The notes beneath the pieces were generated by a model. That model was not told where the DNA came from. It worked only from the letters and a program-made list of their open reading frames with translations, and made no database searches. The translations under genes and the position numbers were made by a program. From assembly GCF_000230735.2 (NCBI RefSeq), contig NC_019962.1, positions 496,001 to 560,000 on the forward strand: DNA of 64,000 bases. Direction: 5' to 3'. Below are positions 1 through 6,973 of this stretch, piece after piece. Source of the DNA: Natrinema pellirubrum DSM 15624. Its GTDB lineage: Archaea > Halobacteriota > Halobacteria > Halobacteriales > Natrialbaceae. The first letter of the stretch is position 1, and the number at the start of each line of letters is the position of its first letter.

Positions 1-1
1 C

Positions 2-304
2 ATGTACGAGGACGGGATCGCCGACCCGTCGCTGGTCGACGTCGTCGAATATCTCCACGAACTCCACCCCTCCTTCACCGTCGAGCTGTTCGTCCGCGGC
101 GACGACGGCGTCCGCGGCCGGGTCCTGACCGACGACGGCGACCTCCGGCGAGCGCCGCTCGAGGACGGGTCGATCTACCACTCGCCGACCGTCTTCCAAC
201 TGAAGACGATGCTGTTCCACGCGGGGATTCTCGCCGAGCGCGGGACCGAGCCGCATCGGCTCGAACCGCTCGCGGATAGCTGGGCGCTTCGGGAGCCGGT
301 GTGA
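2..304 (+). CDS. Hypothetical haloarchaeal protein, C-terminal part (5' end probably outside the window)
   Basis: The reading frame is open from the first bases of the window and ends with TGA at 302-304, so the true start is probably upstream. The visible 100 residues are acidic. They contain a segment around EYLHELHPSFTVELFV and a later stretch (TVFQLKTMLFHAGILAERG) that looks like the last helices of a winged-helix or restriction-like fold. I do not recognise the family. The 150 bases to the next gene show no further coding signal. Confidence 0.5.
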   Translation: MYEDGIADPSLVDVVEYLHELHPSFTVELFVRGDDGVRGRVLTDDGDLRRAPLEDGSIYHSPTVFQLKTMLFHAGILAERGTEPHRLEPLADSWALREPV

Positions 305-453
305 TCGCTTCGAGCGGCCGCTCGGTGATCTCCTCAATCAGTACTCTTTCCGCGTTGGTTCCCGAACTAACGATATAGCGGACGGCTTCGACCGACGACG
401 ATCTCGACACGGACTGCCGATCACACGTCTACGACCACGGCAGGTGACACATC

Positions 454-855
454 ATGCCCACCACAAACGTACTCCTGGTCACGATCGGGGACGGCGACGG
501 ACTGTACGAGGAGGGCCTCGAGGCGATTCGAACGCTGCGGGGCGGCGAGTCCGTCGACCGACCGGCGACGGTAACGTTCGCGAACGAGCGACAGCTAAGC
601 GACGTGTTCAACGAGCGAACGTACACGCTGCTTCGCGTGATCCGCGACGAACACCCCGATAGCATCCGCGAGACGGCCCGGGTCGTCGGTCGCGACGTAA
701 AGAACGTCCACGAGGAGTTGACGACCCTCGAGGCGCTGGGGATCATCCGGTTCGACGACGACGGCCAGTCGAAGCGGCCGGTCTTTCCCTACGACGACCT
801 CATCATCAGTCCCTTCGCGCACGACGGCGGTGATTCCGCCCCCGCTACTCCCTAA
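454..855 (+). CDS. Winged-helix transcriptional regulator of the haloarchaeal HVO_A0114 type
   Basis: A 133-residue DNA-binding protein. The N-terminal half is an acidic strand-rich segment ending in PATVTFANERQLSDVF. The second half is a MarR-like winged helix: TLLRVIRDEHPDSIRETARVV, then the recognition region VKNVHEELTTLEALGIIRF, and a wing ending in KRPVFPYDDLII. This order matches the HVO_A0114-type putative DNA-binding proteins common in haloarchaea, which act as small stand-alone regulators. The ATG at 454 follows CATC and is the first in frame. The next gene converges on it from the other strand. The target is unknown. Confidence 0.75.
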   Translation: MPTTNVLLVTIGDGDGLYEEGLEAIRTLRGGESVDRPATVTFANERQLSDVFNERTYTLLRVIRDEHPDSIRETARVVGRDVKNVHEELTTLEALGIIRFDDDGQSKRPVFPYDDLIISPFAHDGGDSAPATP

Positions 856-876
856 CGACCGCAGTGAGCGCCGGAT

Positions 877-1143
877 CTATTCGCTATCGGATTCGAGATC
901 GTCGGCATCGAGTTCCCCCTCGAGATACCGCACGCCGGGCGTAGCGATTTCGTAGTAGCCGCGCTCGACTCGAGTGACGAGTCCGTACTCGACGAGGACA
1001 GAGAGACGGCGATTGACCTGTTCGCGACTCTTGTCGATGTTCTTTCCTATGACAGCTGGCGAGAGGATGAGTCCTGACGAGTGGAGTACTTCGAGAACCC
1101 GCTCGTCAGTCGGTAACTGCATCCAATCACCGGGTTTTCGCAT
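877..1143 (-). CDS. Small winged-helix regulator (phage PhiH1-repressor-like)
   Basis: An 88-residue protein. It starts with the haloarchaeal pattern RKPGDWMQLPTDERVLEVL and continues with a typical winged helix: LSPAVIGKNIDKSREQVNRR as helix-turn-helix, LSVLVEYGLVTRVERGYYEI as wing, and ATPGVRYLEGELD at the end. This is the general shape of the small PhiH1-repressor-like family that is abundant in haloarchaeal genomes and mobile elements. It is monocistronic and convergent with the preceding regulator. Its position next to an accessory island is suggestive, but its target cannot be read from the sequence. Confidence 0.75.
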   Translation of the reverse strand: MRKPGDWMQLPTDERVLEVLHSSGLILSPAVIGKNIDKSREQVNRRLSVLVEYGLVTRVERGYYEIATPGVRYLEGELDADDLESDSE

Positions 1144-1312
1144 CGTCTAATTGTACCCGAATGGCTTCTTACGCCTATCGGTCGAACGGTATCAAATCAC
1201 TGATAAACAATCCAAGAGTCATCTATTAGTGGTTAGTTTTATGCAGCTCTAATAGAGACAGTATTTTACGGGAAACGCGCTCTGTCGCTAATCAGGTCGG
1301 CAGAACGTGGGA

Positions 1313-1336
1313 GGCCCGGTGTCAGGGCACCGGGCC
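1313..1336 (+). promoter_or_regulatory. Perfect 9-bp stem-loop in the leader of the 1368 gene
   Basis: GGCCCGGTG (1313-1321) pairs perfectly with CACCGGGCC (1328-1336) around a 6-nt loop, TCAGGG. An outer GGGAG/CTCCC pairing (1309-1313 with 1344-1348) could extend or compete with it. The structure ends about 30 nt before the ATG at 1368, so it would lie in the 5' leader of any transcript starting near 1260-1300. It could be a regulatory leader or a terminator from upstream. No known riboswitch class was recognised. Confidence 0.4.
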
Positions 1337-1367
1337 GCGACAGCTCCCGTATCAAGCTACGGAAGCC

Positions 1368-1775
1368 ATGTCCGACGACAATTCACGGGACCATGAAGGT
1401 CCCGACCGATCCGACGTATCGACCCCATCCACGCCCGATGCCGAACTGACGGACGGCACCGTCCGCGAGCGCCTCGAGGCGATCGACCGACTCACGCGGT
1501 CGTTGCTCGGCGACATTCAAGCCGGAACGGAAACCACTCCGACTATGGATACCGACGCTCGGTCCGAGGCCTGCCGGCACGTTCGAGAGATCAGAGCCGA
1601 GGCCAGCCACGTCGGCCTCCTGCTGTTCGGCCCGGAGATGGCGATCCCCTACGACCCGGCGGCCCACGACGGCGATGCACCGAGGGTGTCTCGTAGTAGC
1701 TCGCTCACGACGGCGTTTCGAGGTCCGGTGCCCGGGGCGCTCGAGCAGAATCGGCAGCGGGACAGCGATGGATAG
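1368..1775 (+). CDS. Hypothetical acidic haloarchaeal protein
   Basis: A 135-residue protein with a disordered, Asp/Ser-rich N-terminus of about 30 residues. A helical middle follows: TVRERLEAIDRLTRSLLGDI, then SEACRHVREIRAEASHVGLL. The C-terminus is low in complexity. There is no signal peptide or membrane segment. I do not recognise a family. Codon use matches the chromosome rather than the AT-rich island that begins about 200 bases downstream, so this is taken as the last ordinary gene before the island. Confidence 0.55.
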   Translation: MSDDNSRDHEGPDRSDVSTPSTPDAELTDGTVRERLEAIDRLTRSLLGDIQAGTETTPTMDTDARSEACRHVREIRAEASHVGLLLFGPEMAIPYDPAAHDGDAPRVSRSSSLTTAFRGPVPGALEQNRQRDSDG

Positions 1776-2064
1776 GTAACGGATTTCGTTCGTCAGGGCT
1801 CGTATGAACGGATTCGGCTTATTTTCGATTTCGGGCCTCTGGGGTTCTATCCTGGTCTAATTTGAGGAACTAATCGCTTATCGAGGGATGCAGATAGACA
1901 AGAAACGACGGTACGACACCAGTAGCGCTGCTAAACCAGACAGCACTCGGGAAACACGATCATCACAGTGTATGAAGGGTTTATTATATTAACTTAATAA
2001 AGATTATTATTCTATTAACTAATTAGAATATTTATATTCAATGCGATTATTGGTTGTTGGTACG
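1776..2064. other. AT-rich intergenic boundary of the accessory island
   Basis: About 290 bases without a gene. Base composition changes sharply here. From about 1970 to 2040 the sequence is almost pure A/T (repeated TTATTA/ATTAAT motifs), with several possible TATA elements directly upstream of the halocin-like gene. No tRNA or obvious attachment repeat was found at this edge. Confidence 0.5.
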
Positions 2065-3002
2065 ATGATAGAAGATCGTAACCTAAACAGACGTAAGGTC
2101 CTACGAAATGCTGCGGCTGCTGGGACTGCATCCCTCCTTGGGATGACAGCCTCGGTTGGTGCAACGCCAGAAGAAGCATCCATCGATATTGATCAGTTGC
2201 TGGAATCGGATAGGATAGAGAAGCTCAAAAAAGAAATCCCTGACCTCAAATTCCGTTCGGAAGACGCCCGCGTACTCGGGGGCAAGAAGGTGTTGTCGCT
2301 ATTCCTGCAAATCACGGGACGGCTCTTACTCGCGCACAAGGAGAGACAGACGCCGCAAGTTTCTATTTCGACGAATGGGTTCGCGGTGTGGACTCTGACT
2401 GGGTTGAAGGAACTGAAGCACGGCTGAGGGTAACGGACGATGAAACGTCTCTGATCCGGAGTGCAACCGATGAAGAGGCTGAGAAATTCCTCCATTCCAT
2501 CGATACAGAAGAACTCGATCGTGAGAATACGGATGTGGCAGTCCAGTCGGAAACTGGCGAAGTCACGATCACTCATGTCGACAGCGAAGATCATCGATAT
2601 GATCGCATTCAGGCGGAACCTGTTGAGAGGGCTGAGGCACAGATCGCAACGGAAAATAACGGCTTGCCTGCTGCTAAAGTTGAGTTAGAGGTCACCGACC
2701 GACAAACCGAGTCCTTCTCAGGGGGGTCTCGAGAAGTTGGGGCGCAGGCATCCTGCGACCAAGATGACGTTGTCTTCTGTGTCATCGAGGCAAGCAGCTG
2801 CCTGCCCTGTGCCGCTGCTACTGCTACAGGGCCGCTTCTTGCCGTCTGTATCCTCTTCGTGTGCCTCGGGTTCCCTGCCGTACCGATCGCAACTGCCCTG
2901 GCAGACATCGGCTGTACCAATGTGGCTGGTTGTACGGCAGATGCGGCCATAGATATCATGAGTGATTTGGCCGACGAGTTAGGTGACGAAATCCCGGTCT
3001 AA
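2065..3002 (+). pseudogene. Halocin C8-like precursor: Tat signal, linker/immunity-type region and Cys-rich C-terminal peptide; frameshifted
   Basis: Two overlapping frames together encode one protein. The first (ATG 2065; an in-frame ATG at 2041 is also possible) starts MIEDRNLNRRKVLRN followed by a hydrophobic stretch to GATPEE, a twin-arginine export signal. It runs through the ARVLGG region, then leaves frame. The second frame is coding-like from about 2283 (GVVAIPANHGTAL) to the stop at 3002. The switch lies in five Gs at 2278-2282; adding one G restores a single protein of about 313 residues. The C-terminal 80 residues hold eight cysteines (C-x7-C-x6-C-x2-C-x12-C-x4-C-x16-C-x5-C) around a small-residue hydrophobic core, as in halocin C8-type microhalocins, which are cleaved from a Tat-exported precursor. 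Family assignment is by pattern, and the spacing differs from halocin C8. The gene may be inactive, phase-variable or a sequencing error. Confidence 0.65.
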
Positions 3003-3013
3003 GACGTCAACAT

Positions 3014-3049
3014 CATCCCGGAGATAGTAGACCTCCCCATTTCGGGATG
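3014..3049 (+). terminator. Stem-loop after the halocin-like gene
   Basis: CATCCCG (3014-3020) can pair with CGGGATG (3043-3049), starting 12 bases after the halocin-like stop codon. It is a candidate transcript end. There is no strong T run directly after it, so the call is tentative. Confidence 0.3.
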
Positions 3050-3073
3050 CACTAAAGGTTTTCAACATGGGGT

Positions 3074-3253
3074 TTTTGAGCGTGTGAAACCACTTTTTGA
3101 TATGGCTTTGGTCGACAGGACTGAGCTGACCACCCAAATCTAATCGAGATCAAATTCCGCTGCGTAGCTCTCGTTAAGCAGGCCTGCGAGCAACATTCCA
3201 AACTCATTCTACGACCTTCTCGTTCCTCAAACTACGCTAACTAGATAGGGACC
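3074..3253 (-). pseudogene. Remnant of an IS6-family transposase and IS end, internally deleted
   Basis: Read on the minus strand, this stretch keeps two blocks that also occur in the full IS6-like element at 5702-6447. One gives the N-terminal pattern LAGLLNESY (compare LADLLSESY). The other gives KKWFHTLK (compare EKWFHTLK near the catalytic Glu). In the relic the blocks are nearly adjacent, so roughly 400 bases have been lost between them, and frameshifts and stops are present. The right edge CTAGATAGGGACC (about 3240-3252) resembles the terminal repeat of the intact copy. It shows that an older IS6-type element sat beside the halocin-like gene. Confidence 0.7.
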
Positions 3254-3255
3254 TC

Positions 3256-3267
3256 AAATATTAATAT
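3256..3267 (+). promoter_or_regulatory. TATA-like promoter stranded by the IS4 insertion
   Basis: AAATATTAATAT lies 23-34 bases before the ATG at 3290, the spacing expected for a leaderless haloarchaeal transcript. That ATG lies inside the 10-bp target duplication of the IS4 element, so this promoter originally faced the small membrane-protein gene now at 4925, 1.6 kb away. Confidence 0.5.
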
Positions 3268-3299
3268 GGTGCGGGTAGAAATTTGATCTATGACTTGGG

Positions 3300-4924
3300 C
3301 ATCTGTTCTAGTTTAGTGACGGAGTGAAGCAGGATCTCAGCGGAGACTATACCGAATTGAGGCGGATTAGCTCAGGAGACTGGGTTCGCTGGAGCAGGCA
3401 GTCGCTGATTTGTTGTGTGATACCTTCGAGGCGGCGCACTCACAGCCGTGAGTGCGTCGCCGTTCCAGCGCTGCCGCTATCGACACAGGTGCTTCCCCGG
3501 TCGTCAGGCGAGTTCGTTACCAGAACTCGCCTGACTCAACCTGCTCACGTAACCGCGGTCGATGCGGATTTGGATCACGTGAAGCCCACAGCAACAACTC
3601 ATCTAAATCCGGAAGTTCGTACCCTAAATCGAGCATCACGTACAACTGAATCAGGTGTGAATGGCGTTCGACAGCGTGAGAACATCGTCGACGAGGAAGT
3701 TGCGGCGACGACGCTGTGGCGTCGTCGGCGCTTTCCCGTTGTTTCACGTCCAGTTTCCGGAGTTCATCGACGATAACACGGCTCATCAGCAGTGAGATTG
3801 CGGCCATGATGACCAGAGCTTCGATGATGTACGGATCGGTCGTGTTGATTTCGTCAAGTCCGAAGCGTGATTTCAGTTCTTTGAACAATAATTCTATTTC
3901 CCAGCGCGCCCGATAGAGCTGTGCGATATCGGGCGCACTATAGTCGTCTTTCGAGAGATTTGTCAAATAGAGATGGTACTCTTCAGTATCCTCGTTCCAA
4001 ACACCGACCAGTCGGAACGTTCGGGTCGTGCTGGTGCACGACCCTCGCTTTCGCTCGAACGAGAGGGTGATGCGAACATCGATTTCCTGTCGCTGCAGGT
4101 CGTCAAGGACGTCCTGCAGCGACTCTCCTTCGAGCGGGATACTGTTCCCCCGCCACGTCCGGAGCTCTTCGACGATCTCGAAGTTTGCGTCGTCTTTCAC
4201 ACGGGAGACGAACCAGCCGTTATTCTGGTCGATGCGGTCGAACAACCAGAAGTCGTAGAAACCGAGATCGAGCAAGACAAGTGCGCCAGCTACCCACTCG
4301 CCGGTGGGTAGCTGGCTCCGTTCTTGGGTTTTAGCGTCAGTTGTTCGGTACCGTGTTGGAAGGCCAGTTGAGAGTGATTCTGTTAGGTGAAGTTTCAGAC
4401 CGGCCTGATCGTCACCGGTCGCAGCGTACACATCCGCGGCGTCTTGATAGAGAGAAACAATGCTCCCATCGGCAATGAGGACGTCTCGAAAGCGTTCGAG
4501 ACGTCCGCTAAGGTCGGCATTTCTGGTATCGAGATTCTCGATGGCATCATCGAGAATCTCTCGAAGGAGTGCAACGAACGGTGGAGAGAACCACCCGTGG
4601 AAGGTTGCATAGGAGAGTTCATCGCAGTCGGACATTTCGACGAATCGTTCGAGAAAAGCCTGTACAGATCGGTCTGACCCAGCAGCGAAGCCAAGTGAAA
4701 GCGTGTAGAACAGCGCAACAGCGTCGAATTTCCGTTCACGCTCGACGAGATTCGTTGCGCGAGCGCGCTCGCGCAACTCATCGGAGGGAAACGCTCTTTG
4801 AATCCGATCAACAATCACTGAATCCGGTGGGGAGTAAGTCACACTATCCACCGGATTTCTCTGACTGGTAGTTACAACGATATCTAATCAGACGACGGTA
4901 CACTCTGCTAAACTAGAACGGATG
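3300..4924 (-). mobile_element. Complete IS4-family (ISH8-type) insertion sequence
   Basis: The element is 1625 bp. Its ends are 17-bp terminal inverted repeats, CATCTGTTCTAGTTTAG (3300-3316) and the complement of 4908-4924, with one mismatch. It is flanked by a perfect 10-bp direct repeat, ATGACTTGGG, at 3290-3299 and 4925-4934. A 10-bp duplication and a CAT.. terminus fit the ISH8 group of IS4. It carries one transposase on the minus strand. The preserved target duplication means the insertion has not been rearranged since it landed. Confidence 0.93.
3517..4851 (-). CDS. IS4-family transposase (ISH8 group)
   Basis: A 444-residue DDE transposase that cuts and inserts the surrounding 1.6-kb element. 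Visible catalytic motifs are IADGS (first Asp, about residue 127), DLGFYDFWLFDRI (second Asp) and the IS4 Y-R-E-K signature YRARWEIELLFKELK near residue 320. The frame is intact from ATG to stop, so the enzyme is probably active. Unlike the IS6 neighbour it shows no stop or frameshift. It is transcribed towards the halocin-like gene. Confidence 0.93.
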   Translation of the reverse strand: MDSVTYSPPDSVIVDRIQRAFPSDELRERARATNLVERERKFDAVALFYTLSLGFAAGSDRSVQAFLERFVEMSDCDELSYATFHGWFSPPFVALLREILDDAIENLDTRNADLSGRLERFRDVLIADGSIVSLYQDAADVYAATGDDQAGLKLHLTESLSTGLPTRYRTTDAKTQERSQLPTGEWVAGALVLLDLGFYDFWLFDRIDQNNGWFVSRVKDDANFEIVEELRTWRGNSIPLEGESLQDVLDDLQRQEIDVRITLSFERKRGSCTSTTRTFRLVGVWNEDTEEYHLYLTNLSKDDYSAPDIAQLYRARWEIELLFKELKSRFGLDEINTTDPYIIEALVIMAAISLLMSRVIVDELRKLDVKQRESADDATASSPQLPRRRCSHAVERHSHLIQLYVMLDLGYELPDLDELLLWASRDPNPHRPRLREQVESGEFW

Positions 4925-5182
4925 ATGACTTGGGAAGATATCGGCTGGAGAGATCCGAAAGACTTCGTGATAGTTATGGGTAAAATACTTGTAGCATTAG
5001 CCGGTGCGATGCTACTGACCGGTGTTCTGATGACGGTTCTTCCGTATAGTGACTACAGTCCACAAACTCCAGAGAGAGTCATAGTCGTTAGCGTATTTTA
5101 TGCTGCTTGGCTGCTTTTGATGCTCAAGCTTCTGTTTGGAAAGTTTCTTCCACTGGGAATGTTCAAAACGCGTGAGGCGTAG
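4925..5182 (+). CDS. Small two-helix membrane protein of the accessory island
   Basis: An 85-residue protein with two hydrophobic helices, IVMGKILVALAGAMLLTGVL and, after a polar loop, VVSVFYAAWLLLMLKLLFG. The ATG at 4925 is inside the IS4 target duplication, and an extra in-frame ATG (4922) was created by the IS end. Its original TATA box is now at 3256-3267, beyond the element. I do not recognise the family. Small membrane proteins beside bacteriocin-like genes are often immunity or export factors, but here that is only a guess from position. Confidence 0.55.
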   Translation: MTWEDIGWRDPKDFVIVMGKILVALAGAMLLTGVLMTVLPYSDYSPQTPERVIVVSVFYAAWLLLMLKLLFGKFLPLGMFKTREA

Positions 5183-5326
5183 TATTTAGTTAGTCGACCC
5201 TGTTCTGTACTCTGTAACTCGAACAGAACGATGGCGTCGTGATGCTCCAGTTGGCCACCTAGGGATCTGCGTTAAAACTGCAACGGTCGTACTTCCGCTC
5301 AGAGACCCGAATTCGCACCCACTGAG

Positions 5327-5470
5327 GTAACAATTAGCGCCCTCGATCGTGAATCGGGGGAGATGCACTGGTACTACGTATTCGATTTAGGCCCTAACGT
5401 GATGGTACCACCGGTACTGGTTGATGGAACTGTATTCTCACAGCCAGTAGTATGGACGGTCTCGGTGCCT
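5327..5470 (+). pseudogene. Fragment of a PQQ-type beta-propeller protein
   Basis: One frame reads TISALDRESGEMHWYYVFDL and then VMVPPVLVDGTVF before a stop near 5480. The pattern ALDxxxGexxW....PPVLVDGTVF is the repeated blade of PQQ/YncE-like beta-propellers. A stop at 5273-5275 closes the frame upstream, so only about one blade survives. This is read by motif only. It fits the picture of a region eroded by transposition. Confidence 0.4.
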
Positions 5471-5510
5471 TCGGCGACGTGACCACACGAGATAGCTGAA
5501 TATTTGAACA

Positions 5511-5596
5511 TCGGCGTACTCCTAACCTGCAATCACTAAGCATTCTGCCCAATTCGGCGTACTCCTAACCTGCAATCACTAAGCATTCTGCCCAAT
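5511..5596. repeat. Perfect 43-bp tandem duplication
   Basis: The unit beginning TCGGCGTACTCCTAACC and ending CTGCCCAAT occurs at 5511-5553 and again, without a mismatch or spacer, at 5554-5596. Perfect identity in a non-coding stretch indicates a recent slippage or recombination event. Part of the unit (ATTCTGCC) is complementary to GGCAGAAT just downstream near 5620, so a hairpin may have promoted it. Confidence 0.95.
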
Positions 5597-5701
5597 CACC
5601 GAATCATGTGGGAAATTATGGCAGAATCCCCTCCCCAAATAATTTCCACATACTAATAATCCCGAACCAGAAGGGATGTTAATTCTACATATATAGGAAA
5701 C

Positions 5702-6447
5702 GGCACTGTCTAGTTCAGCACCTCCTCGGCCGGCGTCTTTCCGTCGAGAGCTTGATGCGGTCTCTGACGGTTGTAGTAATGCATGAACTGTTCAAGCCAC
5801 CCGCGGACGTTCGACCGACTTCCCACCCACGAAGTATGGAAGCGGTCGATCAGTATTTTGAGTGTGTGAAACCACTTTTCGATGAGGTTTCGGTCGGTAT
5901 AGTTGACCCGACCGCTCAATCCTACTCGAGAGAGGGCAGTCCGATAGCCGAACTGATCGACGAGAAACTCAGCCTCGGAGAGATCGTGTTTCTCGTCCAG
6001 TCGCTGCAGAAATGCAGCCGCCGGATCAGTGTCATGCCGACCAAATAACGCGACGTCAAGAATCAGTTTTGTCTCGGTGTCTATTGCAGCGTACAACCAA
6101 GACCACTCGCCGTTTATCTTGACAGCGGTCTCGTCAACCGCGACCCGCTTTGGCTGCGCCTCAGGCGGGTCGCAGCCGCTGTCAGCTAGCCGATGAACCC
6201 AATTCTAGACAGCACCATGAGAGCGTTCAACGCCTAATTCAGCCAGAATCGTTGTTGTCTCTCGAAGCGAACAACCAGTCTGATGGAGACGGACGGCGAA
6301 CGCCCTGACGGGCGTCGCCGTCCGCTCGTTCTCCCAAGATTCTTCTAAATCCCCGTCATAACTCTCACTGAGCAGGTCTGCGAGCATCTCTCGGCAAGTT
6401 ACTCAACGACCTGCTCACTTCTCAAACTGACTCAACTAGACAGTGCC
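5702..6447 (-). mobile_element. IS6-family (haloarchaeal IS240-like) insertion sequence
   Basis: The element is 746 bp. It is bounded by inverted repeats GGCACTGTCTAGTTCAG (5702-5718) and its near-perfect complement ending at 6447 (one mismatch in 17). It encodes a single transposase on the minus strand, which is interrupted by an amber codon. No 8-bp target duplication is visible: the flanks are TAGGAAAC on the left and CTCTCAAC on the right. That would follow from recombination between IS6 copies, and a relic of a related copy lies at 3074-3253. Confidence 0.88.
5710..6387 (-). pseudogene. IS6-family transposase with an internal amber stop
   Basis: The minus strand encodes MLADLLSESYDGDLEES through SLRETTTILAELGVERSHGAV, then TAG at 6205-6207. 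It continues in the same frame with NWVHRLADSG, VAVDETAVK (catalytic Asp), DQFGYRTAL (second Asp region), NLIEKWFHTLK (catalytic Glu) and YYNRQRPHQALDGKTP at the end. One C-to-T change from CAG, or a change from TGG, explains the stop. The restored protein would be about 225 residues, the normal size for IS6 enzymes. A shorter product could begin at the Met ending at 6096 but would lack the helix-turn-helix and the first Asp. Confidence 0.85.
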
Positions 6448-6480
6448 CTCTCAACTATTTTCTCACCGAATACAATTGAG

Positions 6481-6615
6481 ATGAATAGTGGTTCAACCAC
6501 ATTTCCCTTAACAGACTCCAGAAACACGATGAAACAGGCTGGCCACACGACGGCTATATCATCTCATCCGGAAATAGGTGCAGGTAATGGAAGTATCTAT
6601 TATGTGAAATTCTAA
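6481..6615 (+). CDS. Short 44-codon reading frame, doubtful
   Basis: An ATG at 6481 opens a frame of 44 residues ending ATT..TAA at 6615, with MNSGSTTFPLTDSRNTMKQA at its start and NGSIYYVKF at its end. It lies just outside the right end of the IS6 element. It may be a real small protein of the island or the tail of a gene destroyed by the element. No ribosome-binding site or family supports it. Confidence 0.2.
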   Translation: MNSGSTTFPLTDSRNTMKQAGHTTAISSHPEIGAGNGSIYYVKF

Positions 6616-6681
6616 CTCACTATACGTGCGCCTGCGTATCCCCCCAAGAAGTATTATCGTGTAGCCCATATTATTTCCAAA

Positions 6682-6909
6682 ATGAGGAAATTATTGAAAT
6701 CTAGGGTGTTCACAACTAACTGGGATGCATGGAACAACAAATGGGCTCCCATCGTGGCTGCACCGTTTTTAGCCGTTCTCGGTGTGGTAATTGGTACCGT
6801 TTTGGGCATCCACTTTACATCATCTGAACTAGGTCAGACCCTAGTAATGGGTCTCTTTTTATTTGTGACAATGATGGCAGGATTCACACTTCTTGCGCTT
6901 GTTGATTAA
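6682..6909 (+). CDS. Small membrane protein of the accessory island
   Basis: A 75-residue protein with a basic N-terminus (MRKLLKSRVF) and two hydrophobic helices, IVAAPFLAVLGVVIGTVLGI and TLVMGLFLFVTMMAGFTLLA. A TATA-like TATTATC near 6651 lies about 25-30 bases before the ATG, so the message is probably leaderless. Codon use is AT-rich like the halocin-like gene. Together with the gene at 4925 it could be an immunity or secretion factor of the island, but nothing in the sequence proves that. Confidence 0.55.
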   Translation: MRKLLKSRVFTTNWDAWNNKWAPIVAAPFLAVLGVVIGTVLGIHFTSSELGQTLVMGLFLFVTMMAGFTLLALVD

Positions 6910-6973
6910 CACATTACGGGCGTGTTATACCATAATGTCACTGACAACTATTCACAATATCGTCCCTAATTAA

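Larger units (their letters stand above)
5183..5701. other. Decayed intergenic segment between IS elements
   Basis: About 520 bases with no intact gene. It holds a beta-propeller-like coding relic (about 5327-5470) and a perfect 43-bp tandem duplication (5511-5596). It ends in an AT-rich stretch running up to the IS6 terminal repeat. Confidence 0.6.

Noticed and set aside
5186-5368. Minus-strand 60-codon frame after the small membrane gene
   Set aside because: It overlaps the propeller relic on the other strand, has no ribosome-binding or promoter signal and no protein-like pattern.
6448-6455. Target duplication for the IS6 element
   Set aside because: The eight bases after the right end (CTCTCAAC) do not match those before the left end (TAGGAAAC), so no simple duplication can be claimed.
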